Shown here one piece after another: positions 31,404-39,084 of a stretch of DNA of 64,000 bases (position 1 is the stretch's first letter; each line of letters opens with the position of its first letter). A model generated the notes under the pieces. The model did no database searches. It was given only the letters and a program-made list of their open reading frames with translations, and was not told where the DNA came from. Origin of the DNA: Rhodospirillaceae bacterium. GTDB taxonomy: Bacteria > Pseudomonadota > Alphaproteobacteria > Rhodospirillales > JABHCV01. Location of the stretch: positions 248,001 to 312,000 of the forward strand of contig JABJHA010000004.1 of assembly GCA_018662005.1 (NCBI GenBank), read 5' to 3'. The position numbers and the translations under genes are program-made.

Positions 31404-32611
31404 GCCCCTGGATTACCGTTATTGGCATCGGCGAGGACGGCCTTGAAGGGTTAAGCGCCGCCCGTCTGGATCAGATCAATGCCGCAGATGTGCTCATCGG
31501 CGGTGCCCGTCATCATGGAAAAGTCGATAACCCTGAGGCCGAACTTCTCGACTGGGGCAAGGGTTTCGATACGGCGCTCAAGGAAATCGAAAAACGAAAA
31601 GGTAAAAACATCGTCGTGCTGGGTTCTGGCGATCCCATGAACTACGGGATCGGCGCTGTACTGGTGCGCCATTTCGGCACCGACGCTGTGATCATCCATC
31701 CGGCGCCCGGCGCGTTTTCACTTGCCGCCGCTCGTATGGGCTGGTCGATTCCTGATACTGAAACTCTGACCATTCATGGCCGTCCGCTTGAAACCCTAAA
31801 CCGTTATGTCATGCCCGGGGCTCGTTTGCTGGTGTTGACCCAGGACGGCGATACCCCGGCAAAAGTGGCGAGACTGTTAACCGAAAAGGGATACGGCGAA
31901 AGTCGGATAACGGTTCTGGAACATCTTGGCGGGAGCAAGGAAAACAAACTCGAGGGCACGGCTGCGACCTGGAATTTTGAACGCGCCGCAGACCTTAATA
32001 CGTTGGCCATCGATTGTATTGCCGGGATTGATGCGCCCGCCTTATCACGGACACCGGGTTTGCCTGACGAGGTTTTCGAGAACGATGGCCAGCTGACCAA
32101 GCGGGAAGTGCGGGCCGCCACACTGGCGCAATTGCAACCGTTGCCGGGGCAGGTGTTGTGGGATATCGGTGCGGGTTCAGGCTCCATTTCCATCGAATGG
32201 CTAAGGCTTGGCGGCCATCGGCGCGCCATCGCCATCGAGAGAAACCCTGAGCGCGTCGCCGCTATCAAACGCAACGCCGATACTTTGGGGACACCCGACC
32301 TGATTGTCGTCGAGGGTGATTTCGATGTCGTTAAAGGTGATTTGAAATATCAGCCCGACGCCATTTTCGTGGGTGGCGGGGCATCAAGCCCGCAACTGTT
32401 AAAGGCGGCCTGGACGGCGCTTAATCGTGGTGGGCGCTTTGTCGTCAATGCGGTCAGCATAGAAGCCGAACAAGCGCTGCTTGCTTTTAGGGCAGAATTT
32501 GGCGGGGATTTAAGTCGCCTTTCCATCGAGCGTGCCGGGCCCATCGGGTCTTTAAGTGTTTTCAGGCCGCTTATAACAGTGACCCAGCTCGTTCACAGGA
32601 AATCAACATGA
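31400..32611 (+). CDS. cobL: Precorrin-6Y C5,15-methyltransferase (decarboxylating), CbiE-CbiT fusion
   Basis: A 403-residue two-domain enzyme that methylates C-5 and C-15 and removes the acetate of ring C. Residues 1 to about 205 are the CbiE domain (TVIGIGEDGLEGLS, VLGSGDPMNYGIG). The C-terminal part is the CbiT SAM methyltransferase with the classical WDIGAGSGSISIEWLRLG and VEGDFD motifs. The start overlaps cobH and the stop overlaps cobI, both as ATGA. The fusion order is the usual one for CobL. Confidence 0.95.
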   Translation: MSPWITVIGIGEDGLEGLSAARLDQINAADVLIGGARHHGKVDNPEAELLDWGKGFDTALKEIEKRKGKNIVVLGSGDPMNYGIGAVLVRHFGTDAVIIHPAPGAFSLAAARMGWSIPDTETLTIHGRPLETLNRYVMPGARLLVLTQDGDTPAKVARLLTEKGYGESRITVLEHLGGSKENKLEGTAATWNFERAADLNTLAIDCIAGIDAPALSRTPGLPDEVFENDGQLTKREVRAATLAQLQPLPGQVLWDIGAGSGSISIEWLRLGGHRRAIAIERNPERVAAIKRNADTLGTPDLIVVEGDFDVVKGDLKYQPDAIFVGGGASSPQLLKAAWTALNRGGRFVVNAVSIEAEQALLAFRAEFGGDLSRLSIERAGPIGSLSVFRPLITVTQLVHRKST

Positions 32612-33306
32612 CCGGCCTGCTTTATGGTCTTGGCCTTGGCCCCGGTGATCCTGATCTTGTCACCATCAAGGCGGCGGCGATTCTGGCCGAAGTTGCGGTG
32701 ATTGCCTATGTCACGCCTTTAAAAAATGGTGCGCCCGGCGATTCTTTTGCCCGTGCTATTGCCGACCCGCACCTTGCAACAGAGAAAACCGAAATCACCA
32801 TTTCCATTGCAATGAGCGAAGACCCGGCCCCGGGCCAACTGGCATACGATCAGGCATCAAGGGAAATCGCCGGACACCTTGATGCGGGCCGGGACGTCGC
32901 GGTTTTGTGCGAGGGTGATCCGTTGCTTTACGGCTCGTTCATGTATGTGCTGGAGCGCCTGAAGGAAACTTACGAAGTTGTCACCGTGCCGGGGGTCAGT
33001 TCCTTAAGCGCGGCTGCTGCTGCGGCCAGTCAGCCGCTGGTCTCACGCCATCAAAGCCTTGCCTTGATCCCGGCGACCTTGCCCGCCGATCAGATCAGAA
33101 TGCGTCTTGAGGCGGCGGACGCGGCGGCCATCTTCAAGGTTGGCCGCAACATGGCCAAAGTCAAACAGGTGCTTGACGCCCTTGGACGCATGGACGGGGC
33201 GATTTATGTAGAGCGCGCTTCGCTGCCCGATGCCAGGGTTTTGCCACTTGCCGATGCACCCGATGACGCCCTTTATTTTTCAATGATACTGACGACGGAA
33301 ACCTGA
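32608..33306 (+). CDS. cobI: Precorrin-2 C20-methyltransferase (CobI/CbiL)
   Basis: A SAM-dependent tetrapyrrole methylase of 232 residues adding the C-20 methyl group. It carries the family opening GLGLGPGDPDLVTIKA, the VLCEGDPLLYGSFMYV stretch typical of C-20 enzymes and the VPGVSSLSAAAA helix. Whether it acts on precorrin-2 or cobalt-factor II cannot be decided from sequence. With CbiX upstream, a cobalt-containing substrate is plausible. It is coupled to cobL by a 4-base overlap and lies 4 bases before the cbiG-cobJ fusion. Confidence 0.94.
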   Translation: MTGLLYGLGLGPGDPDLVTIKAAAILAEVAVIAYVTPLKNGAPGDSFARAIADPHLATEKTEITISIAMSEDPAPGQLAYDQASREIAGHLDAGRDVAVLCEGDPLLYGSFMYVLERLKETYEVVTVPGVSSLSAAAAAASQPLVSRHQSLALIPATLPADQIRMRLEAADAAAIFKVGRNMAKVKQVLDALGRMDGAIYVERASLPDARVLPLADAPDDALYFSMILTTET

Positions 33307-33310
33307 ATTC

Positions 33311-35107
33311 ATGACGGTAGTACTGGTGCTCGATCAGGGCGCGCTTGAGCTGGCAAAGACTCTTAAACAAACCCTGCAAGGGGCGCGCATTCACGGGCTC
33401 GCCCACAGGGTCGAGGGTACCGATGAAACCTTCACCGACACCGCGCCCCACTTGCGTAAACTCTTTCAGTCCGGCGAGGCGATCATCGGCATTTGTGCAA
33501 CCGGCATTCTGGTTCGCGCGCTGGCCCCGGTTCTTGTCGATAAACAAAATGAGCCGCCGGTCATAGCGATGGCGGCGGATAGCTCGGTGGTGGTGCCGCT
33601 GCTGGGTGGGCACAACGGCGGCAATCGTCTGGCCGCTGAAATCGCTGAAATGACCGGTTCAATAAATGCCATGACCACGGCGGGTGATGTAAGACTGGGT
33701 GTCGCCCTTGATGATCCGCCGAAGGGTTGGCGCGTCGCGGGCCGCGCCAACGCCAAAGAGATCGCGGCGCGCCTGCTGGCGGGAACGCCGGTGCGGCTGG
33801 ATGTGGACTGTGGCGATGCCGATTGGCTCATCCGTTCGCAGGCGTCTTTTGATCAAAATGTACCGGGTCCACGTCTACGGGTTACCGCCGAAGATATTTC
33901 GGATGAGACCGAAGATCTTGTCCTGCACCCGCCGGTGCTGGCCCTTGGTGTTGGATGCGAGCGTGATTGCGAACCGGCAGAACTTATGACTCTGGTCGAA
34001 GAAACATTGGCGGAGGCCGGTTTATCGGCAGGGGCGGCGGCGTGCGTTGTCTCGCTTGATGTAAAAATGGACGAGCCCGCCGTTCACGCTGTTGCTGCAG
34101 GCTTTGGTGTTCCGGCACGTTTTTTCACAGCCGAAGAACTGCTGGTTGAAACGCCGCGCCTTGCCAATCCGTCAGACGTTGTCTTTAACGAAGTTGGCTG
34201 TCATGGGGTTAGCGAAGGGGCTGCACTGGCAGCCGCTGGCGCGAATGGGACCTTGCGGGCCGAGAAGAAACGCTCGAAACGGGCAACCTGCGCCATCGCC
34301 TACAATGAAGTTGGCATTGACGCAGACGCGGTTGGCCGGGCGCGTGGACGCTTGAGCATTGTCGGCATTGGTCCCGGTTCGGACGCCTGGCGCACACCCG
34401 AAGCCTCCGCCCAATTGGCGGCGGCGAGCGATGTTGTTGGTTACGGGCTTTATCTTGACCTGGTCGCCGATTTAATCGCCGGTAAGGAGCGTCATGTTTC
34501 TGAACTGGCGCAGGAAGAAGACCGGGTTCGTCGGGCCCTTGATCTGGCCGGTGAAGGACGTAACGTCGCCCTTGTTTGTTCCGGCGACGCCGGAATTTAC
34601 GCGCTGGCAACGCTGGCGTTCGAGTTGATGGACAGGGAAGACCGGGCCGACTGGAACCGCACGGAAGTTTCCGTAACCCCCGGCGTATCGGCCTTGCAGG
34701 CCGCAGCCGCCCGCATTGGCGCGCCTATCGGTCATGATTTCTGCACCATCTCCCTGTCGGACCTGTTGACACCGTTTGATGAAATCGAGCGCCGCCTGCA
34801 CGCCGCTGCCGATGGGGATTTTGTCGTCGCTTTTTATAATCCGGTGTCAAAGCGCAGGCGCACCCAGCTGGCCCGGGCCCAGCAGATTCTTGTTGCCAAG
34901 CGCGGGCCCGATGCGCCGGTGGTGCTGGCCCGTAATCTTGGACGCGAAGGCGAAGACATTAATGTGATCAGACTAGGCGAGCTGACCCCGGACCATGCCG
35001 ACATGTTGACAATGGTGCTGGTCGGAAACTCTCAGTCGCGCCACATAACACGTGGCGGGCGGCAATGGGTTTACACGCCGCGCGGGTACGCTGCTAAAAT
35101 GACATGA
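33311..35107 (+). CDS. cobJ: CbiG-CobJ fusion: cobalt-precorrin-5A hydrolase domain plus precorrin-3B C17-methyltransferase domain
   Basis: A 598-residue fusion. The N-terminal 340 or so residues match CbiG: a start domain with GICATGILVRALAPVL and PLLGGHNGGNRLAAEIA, followed by the CbiG C-terminal domain (ALGVGCERDCEPAELM, FFTAEELLVE, VGCHGVSEGAALAA). From about residue 345 a tetrapyrrole methylase of CobJ/CbiH type begins (LSIVGIGPGSDAWRTPEA, VCSGDAGIYALA, TPGVSALQAAAARIGAP, VAFYNPVSKRR). CbiG opens the lactone made during ring contraction in the early-cobalt route, so both domains serve consecutive steps. No CobG is seen. Confidence 0.95.
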   Translation: MTVVLVLDQGALELAKTLKQTLQGARIHGLAHRVEGTDETFTDTAPHLRKLFQSGEAIIGICATGILVRALAPVLVDKQNEPPVIAMAADSSVVVPLLGGHNGGNRLAAEIAEMTGSINAMTTAGDVRLGVALDDPPKGWRVAGRANAKEIAARLLAGTPVRLDVDCGDADWLIRSQASFDQNVPGPRLRVTAEDISDETEDLVLHPPVLALGVGCERDCEPAELMTLVEETLAEAGLSAGAAACVVSLDVKMDEPAVHAVAAGFGVPARFFTAEELLVETPRLANPSDVVFNEVGCHGVSEGAALAAAGANGTLRAEKKRSKRATCAIAYNEVGIDADAVGRARGRLSIVGIGPGSDAWRTPEASAQLAAASDVVGYGLYLDLVADLIAGKERHVSELAQEEDRVRRALDLAGEGRNVALVCSGDAGIYALATLAFELMDREDRADWNRTEVSVTPGVSALQAAAARIGAPIGHDFCTISLSDLLTPFDEIERRLHAAADGDFVVAFYNPVSKRRRTQLARAQQILVAKRGPDAPVVLARNLGREGEDINVIRLGELTPDHADMLTMVLVGNSQSRHITRGGRQWVYTPRGYAAKMT

Positions 35108-35130
35108 CGTTTTTAAATAGGAGATTTTCC

Positions 35131-35604
35131 ATGAAGATGATTATCAGCCTTCTTGTTTTTCTTTTCACCGCGCTGCCGGTGGCGGCGCAGACAGCCAGTG
35201 GCAGGATTCCCGATACGGTCTTTGGCGCGGAAGAGAAGAAAATTATTTCTGATTATCTGAAAAACAAACTGGGATTGCCCGACACCGCTAAATCTGAAGA
35301 GGACGCGGAAGACGAATCCGGGAAAAAAGATAAATCAAAGAAGAACAAAAATAAGAACAAGGGCAAGAATAAGAAAAAACAGATGCCCCCTGGTCTTGCT
35401 AAACGCAATGAACTGCCGCCGGGGTTGGCCAAGCGCCATACCTTGCCCCCGGGCTTACAGGTCAGGGAATTGCCCGATGATCTTGTCGACCAGTTGCCGC
35501 CGACCGAAAAGGGGCTGGAGAGGATCATCGCCGATGGAAGCGTGGTGTTGCTCGAAAAGGCGACAGGCCGGATTCTCGATATCATTTTGGGCGATAAAAA
35601 ATGA
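35131..35604 (+). CDS. CigR/RcnB-like secreted basic protein
   Basis: A 157-residue exported protein with a signal peptide of about 20 residues (MKMIISLLVFLFTALPVAA). A highly charged region follows, first Glu/Asp-rich and then Lys/Asn-rich (residues about 60-85). Then come three PPGL units (PPGLAKRNEL, PPGLAKRHTL, PPGLQVREL) and a C-terminal domain with VVLLEKATGRILDIILGD. PPGLAKR repeats and this C-terminus recall CigR-family proteins, which were named from Salmonella; RcnB-like proteins are similar. ATG 35131 has TAGGAG just upstream. The gene is wedged between cobJ and cobM with no gap, so it is cotranscribed with cobalamin genes, for unknown reasons. Confidence 0.8.
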   Translation: MKMIISLLVFLFTALPVAAQTASGRIPDTVFGAEEKKIISDYLKNKLGLPDTAKSEEDAEDESGKKDKSKKNKNKNKGKNKKKQMPPGLAKRNELPPGLAKRHTLPPGLQVRELPDDLVDQLPPTEKGLERIIADGSVVLLEKATGRILDIILGDKK

Positions 35605-36362
35605 TCGTTCATTTTATCGGCGCCGGGCCCGGTGCGGCTGATCTGATTACGGTTCGCGGTTTGAACCTGATCAAGGCTGCCGGGGTTGTTCTTTATGCCG
35701 GATCCCTTGTGCCGGAGGCTGTCGTGGCCGAAGCCTCCGAAAGCGCCCGCGTTGTTGATACCGCTCCCCTGCATCTTGATGAAATTGTCGATGAAATAAA
35801 GACCGCCCATGAGAACGGCCTGGATGTGGCGCGGGTTCATTCAGGCGATCCATCCCTATACGGGGCCGTCGCCGAACAAATGCGGCGTCTAGACGAACTT
35901 GGCATCGATTACGATGTGACCCCCGGGGTTTCGGCTTACGCCGCGGCTGCGGCGGCCATGAAAACAGAACTGACGCTTCCCGGCGTCAGTCAAAGCGTCA
36001 TTCTGACCCGTACGGCGGTGCGTTCTTCGGACATGCCGGAGCGCGAAGATCTGGCAACGTTGGGGCAAAGTGGCGCGACCCTGGCCATCCATCTGTCGGT
36101 CAATAATATGGCTAAGGTGGTCCGTGATCTGGTTCCCCATTACGGCGAGGATTGCCCCGTCGCCGTTGTTTACCGGGCCAGCTGGCCCGATGAAATGATC
36201 CTTCGCGGCACCCTGGATGACATTCGAGTCAAGGTTAAGGCGGCAGGCATCACCCGCACAGCATTGATCATTGTCGGAAGGGTGTTGGGTGAAAATGCGT
36301 TTGAAGATTCAAGATTGTACGCCGCCGATCACCATCATGTGCTGAGGCCGAAAGAAGCCTAA
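35601..36362 (+). CDS. cobM: Precorrin-4 C11-methyltransferase (CobM/CbiF)
   Basis: Adds the C-11 methyl group in corrin synthesis. The 253-residue protein has VHFIGAGPGAADLITVRG at the N-terminus, YAGSLVPEAVV, VHSGDPSLYGAVAEQM and the TPGVSAYAAAAAAM and LTLPGVSQSVILTR stretches typical of this enzyme. The ATG overlaps the CigR-like stop by 4 bases, coupling the two. It ends the rightward operon and converges on cobK with a 4-base overlap of ends. Confidence 0.95.
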   Translation: MIVHFIGAGPGAADLITVRGLNLIKAAGVVLYAGSLVPEAVVAEASESARVVDTAPLHLDEIVDEIKTAHENGLDVARVHSGDPSLYGAVAEQMRRLDELGIDYDVTPGVSAYAAAAAAMKTELTLPGVSQSVILTRTAVRSSDMPEREDLATLGQSGATLAIHLSVNNMAKVVRDLVPHYGEDCPVAVVYRASWPDEMILRGTLDDIRVKVKAAGITRTALIIVGRVLGENAFEDSRLYAADHHHVLRPKEA

Positions 36363-37114
36363 ACTCGACTTTCCAGCCACAATAGGGCCTCGCTTTCGGT
36401 ATCGACAGCTTCTCCCGGCTCAGGCAGCGGGCGACGTAGCAGGACGATGGGAATGCGATTGCGGATGGCGGCGGTGATTTTTGCCACCGTTCCCTCGCCG
36501 CCGCTTTGTTTGGCAAGCAGGCTGTCGATTTTGTGCTCTTCCATCAGGGCCAGTTCATCATCAAGCCGGTAGGGCGGGCGACCGGTGATCAGGGTGATAT
36601 TGTCTCCTGCTAGCGGCTCCGCAGGTTTTTCAATAACGCGGACGACAAAGTGGATGTCCGGGAAATCAGCCAAAACGTCGAGGCTGCTTTGGCCGGTTGT
36701 CACCAGTACCCGTTTGGCAAAGTCTGACAACAACTGCACGGCCTCGTTCATATCGTCTGCCTCAAGCAATTTCGCCCCCGGCGGTAAATTCCATGCTGGA
36801 CGAGCCAGTGTCAGGCGTGGTGTTTCAGTTGCTTGGGCAGCATCGTAGGCGTTTGCCGAAATGGTGGCGGCAAAAGGATGAGTGGCGTCGATCAAAAAAT
36901 CGACGCTCTCGTTTTTGATAAAGTCGGCCAGCCCCGGGCCACCGCCAAAACCACCAATGCGAACGTTTGCTTTCAAGTCGCGCACCGGCTTGACCCGCCC
37001 GGCAAGTGAATAAATGACCTCAAGACGTCCGGCAAACTGGTCGACAGCCAGATCTGCCAGTTTGGCGGCCTCGCCTGTGCCACCCAAAATCAACAAGCGT
37101 TTGATTTTAGCCAT
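36359..37114 (-). CDS. cobK: Precorrin-6A reductase
   Basis: Reduces the C18-C19 double bond of (cobalt-)precorrin-6A with NADPH; the anaerobic homologue is CbiJ. The 251-residue protein opens LLILGGTGEAAKLAD, has IGGFGGGPGLADF and DATHPFAATISANAYDA, then VLVTTGQSSLDV and the C-terminal LLAKQSGGEGT. I chose ATG 37114, which overlaps the cbiD end by 8 bases; longer frames start inside cbiD. It forms a leftward pair with cbiD. Confidence 0.94.
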   Translation of the reverse strand: MAKIKRLLILGGTGEAAKLADLAVDQFAGRLEVIYSLAGRVKPVRDLKANVRIGGFGGGPGLADFIKNESVDFLIDATHPFAATISANAYDAAQATETPRLTLARPAWNLPPGAKLLEADDMNEAVQLLSDFAKRVLVTTGQSSLDVLADFPDIHFVVRVIEKPAEPLAGDNITLITGRPPYRLDDELALMEEHKIDSLLAKQSGGEGTVAKITAAIRNRIPIVLLRRPLPEPGEAVDTESEALLWLESRV

Positions 37115-38219
37115 CGGAATCTCCTTGTGCGCGACCGACCAGCCCGCCGTCTCTGTCAAAAACGCAAATCTCGACAGACAGACCTCCATCAACCGCCGAC
37201 AGTGCCACATCGTGGGCGCGCCGGGCAATCAGGTCGGCGAGGGGGAGGTTTTGTGACCTGGCAATCTCGAGCACAGCCATGGCTGTGGTTGCCTTTTTGG
37301 TATCGGCAAGGCTTTTGTCGTCGCCACCCAGTTCATTCAGGCAGTCGGCAAGTTTGTTAAAATCGAGTTGTGAGCGGGCCGAATGCAGGTCCATGTTTCC
37401 CTGCGCCAGTTTGGTCAACTTGCCAAAACCGCCGGCCAGGGTCAGTTTCTTGACGGGATGATGACGCAGGTATTTCAAAAGCCCCCCGGCGAAGTCTCCC
37501 ATATCGATCAGGGCGCTATCGGTAAGGTTATAAAGCGCCTTGATTGCGGCTTCGGATGTGCTGCCGGTAGTTGCTGCAATGTGGGTAAGGCCGGTTGCCC
37601 TGGCCACATCAATACCGCTGTGAATGGAATGAATCCATGCCGAACAGGAATACGGCCTGACAATGCCGGTGGTGCCAAGGATCGACAGTCCGCCGATGAT
37701 GCCAAGGCGGCCGTTCATGGTCTTTTGCGCCAGTTTTTCGCCGCCGGGGATGGCGATGGTGATGTTAAAATCCGCCGGTATATTAAAATTTGATGCAATA
37801 GCCTCTGTAACCTCGGTGATCATTTTGCGTGGCGCAGGGTTGATGGCGGGCTCACCCGCGGGAACGGGCAGACCGGGCAGGGTGACGGTTCCAACGCCCT
37901 GGCCTGCTTCAAATGTGACGCCGCTTCCGGCTTTGCCCGGACAGACGGTGACAATGATTTCGGCCCCGTGAGTGACATCCGGGTCATCCCCGGCATCTTT
38001 GATGATGCCAGCGCTGGCTTGGTCCCTTTCCAGGGAATGCTGCGAGAGGGTAAAGGTCGGTTTCTTGCCGCCGGGAAGGCTGATTGTCACGTCATTGTCA
38101 AAATGACCTTGCAACAGGGCCTGAAGCGCCGCCTTGGTGGCGGCCGTGGCGCAGGCACCGGTTGTCCATCCATAGCGAAGTTTCCCCGCTGGCTTAAACT
38201 GATCGTCATTCATAGGCAA
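37107..38219 (-). CDS. cbiD: Cobalt-precorrin-5B (C1)-methyltransferase
   Basis: Methylates C-1 during ring contraction in the early-cobalt pathway and replaces CobF. The 370-residue protein has the diagnostic opening KLRYGWTTGACATAATKAAL, then GVGTVTLPGLPVPAGEPAINPAPR, the GGLSILGTTGIVRPYS stretch and the conserved ATTGSTSE. The presence of CbiD together with CbiG argues that this organism uses the cobalt-containing set of intermediates at this stage. The start is divergent from the Sco gene across 133 bases without a recognisable riboswitch. Confidence 0.95.
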   Translation of the reverse strand: MPMNDDQFKPAGKLRYGWTTGACATAATKAALQALLQGHFDNDVTISLPGGKKPTFTLSQHSLERDQASAGIIKDAGDDPDVTHGAEIIVTVCPGKAGSGVTFEAGQGVGTVTLPGLPVPAGEPAINPAPRKMITEVTEAIASNFNIPADFNITIAIPGGEKLAQKTMNGRLGIIGGLSILGTTGIVRPYSCSAWIHSIHSGIDVARATGLTHIAATTGSTSEAAIKALYNLTDSALIDMGDFAGGLLKYLRHHPVKKLTLAGGFGKLTKLAQGNMDLHSARSQLDFNKLADCLNELGGDDKSLADTKKATTAMAVLEIARSQNLPLADLIARRAHDVALSAVDGGLSVEICVFDRDGGLVGRAQGDSDG

Positions 38220-38352
38220 TATAGTACAGCTTTCCCGGAATCCCGATCATGGTTTTTTAAGCAGAAATTCAAAATAAGTGTGGTTTGCCCTTGATGGTGG
38301 GGCCGGGGCGACTATCATGTGTGGCTGACAGTAATTAGAAATTTGAAAAACC

Positions 38353-39084
38353 ATGGCTGACAATAAACCAGGCGAATCCAAACAAGAAACAACCAAGGGC
38401 GAGGAATCCAAAAAAACCGTGGATTCCAAAAAAACCGCGGAGTCCAAAAAGGCTTCCAAAATGCCATCTCGTCTCATGACCTATATTGCCCTGATGGTCC
38501 TGATCAGTATCTTTATTCTGGTCTGGCGGCACTATATCGAGCCTACCTATTTTGCCGAATTCAGAGCGCCCGCCGGGGCGCAGGTTCAGACTGTCGGAAC
38601 CCCAAAAATTGGCGGTCCTTTCAATCTTGTCAATCAGGATGGAGTCAACGTCAGCGAGACCGATTTCATGGGCCGTTATATGCTGATCTATTTCGGCTAC
38701 ACCTATTGCCCGGATGTCTGCCCGACATCGCTCTCAGAGATGGCCGACGCATTGGATATGCTGGGTCCGAAGGGCGACAAAATCACCCCGGTCTTTATCA
38801 CCATCGATCCGGAACGGGATGACGCGAATGCGATGAAAACCTACGTCGGTTATTTTCATCCCCGACTGGTCGGCTTGACGGGAACTGTCGAGCAAGTCAA
38901 GGCTGCGGCAAAGGCTTACAAGGCTTATTTCGCCAAAGCGGGCGATGGTTACAACGATGACGACTACACAATGGATCATTCCTCGATCACCTATCTGATG
39001 GGCCCGGATGGTGAATTTATCACTCATTTTGGCCATGGGGTTGACGCTGAACAAATAGCCGAGAAACTATCGGACCTCCTTTAA
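38353..39084 (+). CDS. SCO1/SenC-family copper chaperone
   Basis: A 243-residue membrane-anchored thioredoxin-like protein for assembling the copper centre of cytochrome oxidase or for redox defence. It begins with a cytoplasmic basic tail containing repeated ESKK/DSKK units (residues 8-36). One membrane helix (about 42-58) follows, then the Sco domain with IYFGYTYCPDVCPTSL (CxxxC copper ligands) and the copper-binding His in MDHSSITYL. The repeat-rich cytoplasmic tail is unusual. It is divergent from cbiD and overlaps the start of cobB by one base, so cobB translation depends partly on it. Confidence 0.92.
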   Translation: MADNKPGESKQETTKGEESKKTVDSKKTAESKKASKMPSRLMTYIALMVLISIFILVWRHYIEPTYFAEFRAPAGAQVQTVGTPKIGGPFNLVNQDGVNVSETDFMGRYMLIYFGYTYCPDVCPTSLSEMADALDMLGPKGDKITPVFITIDPERDDANAMKTYVGYFHPRLVGLTGTVEQVKAAAKAYKAYFAKAGDGYNDDDYTMDHSSITYLMGPDGEFITHFGHGVDAEQIAEKLSDLL

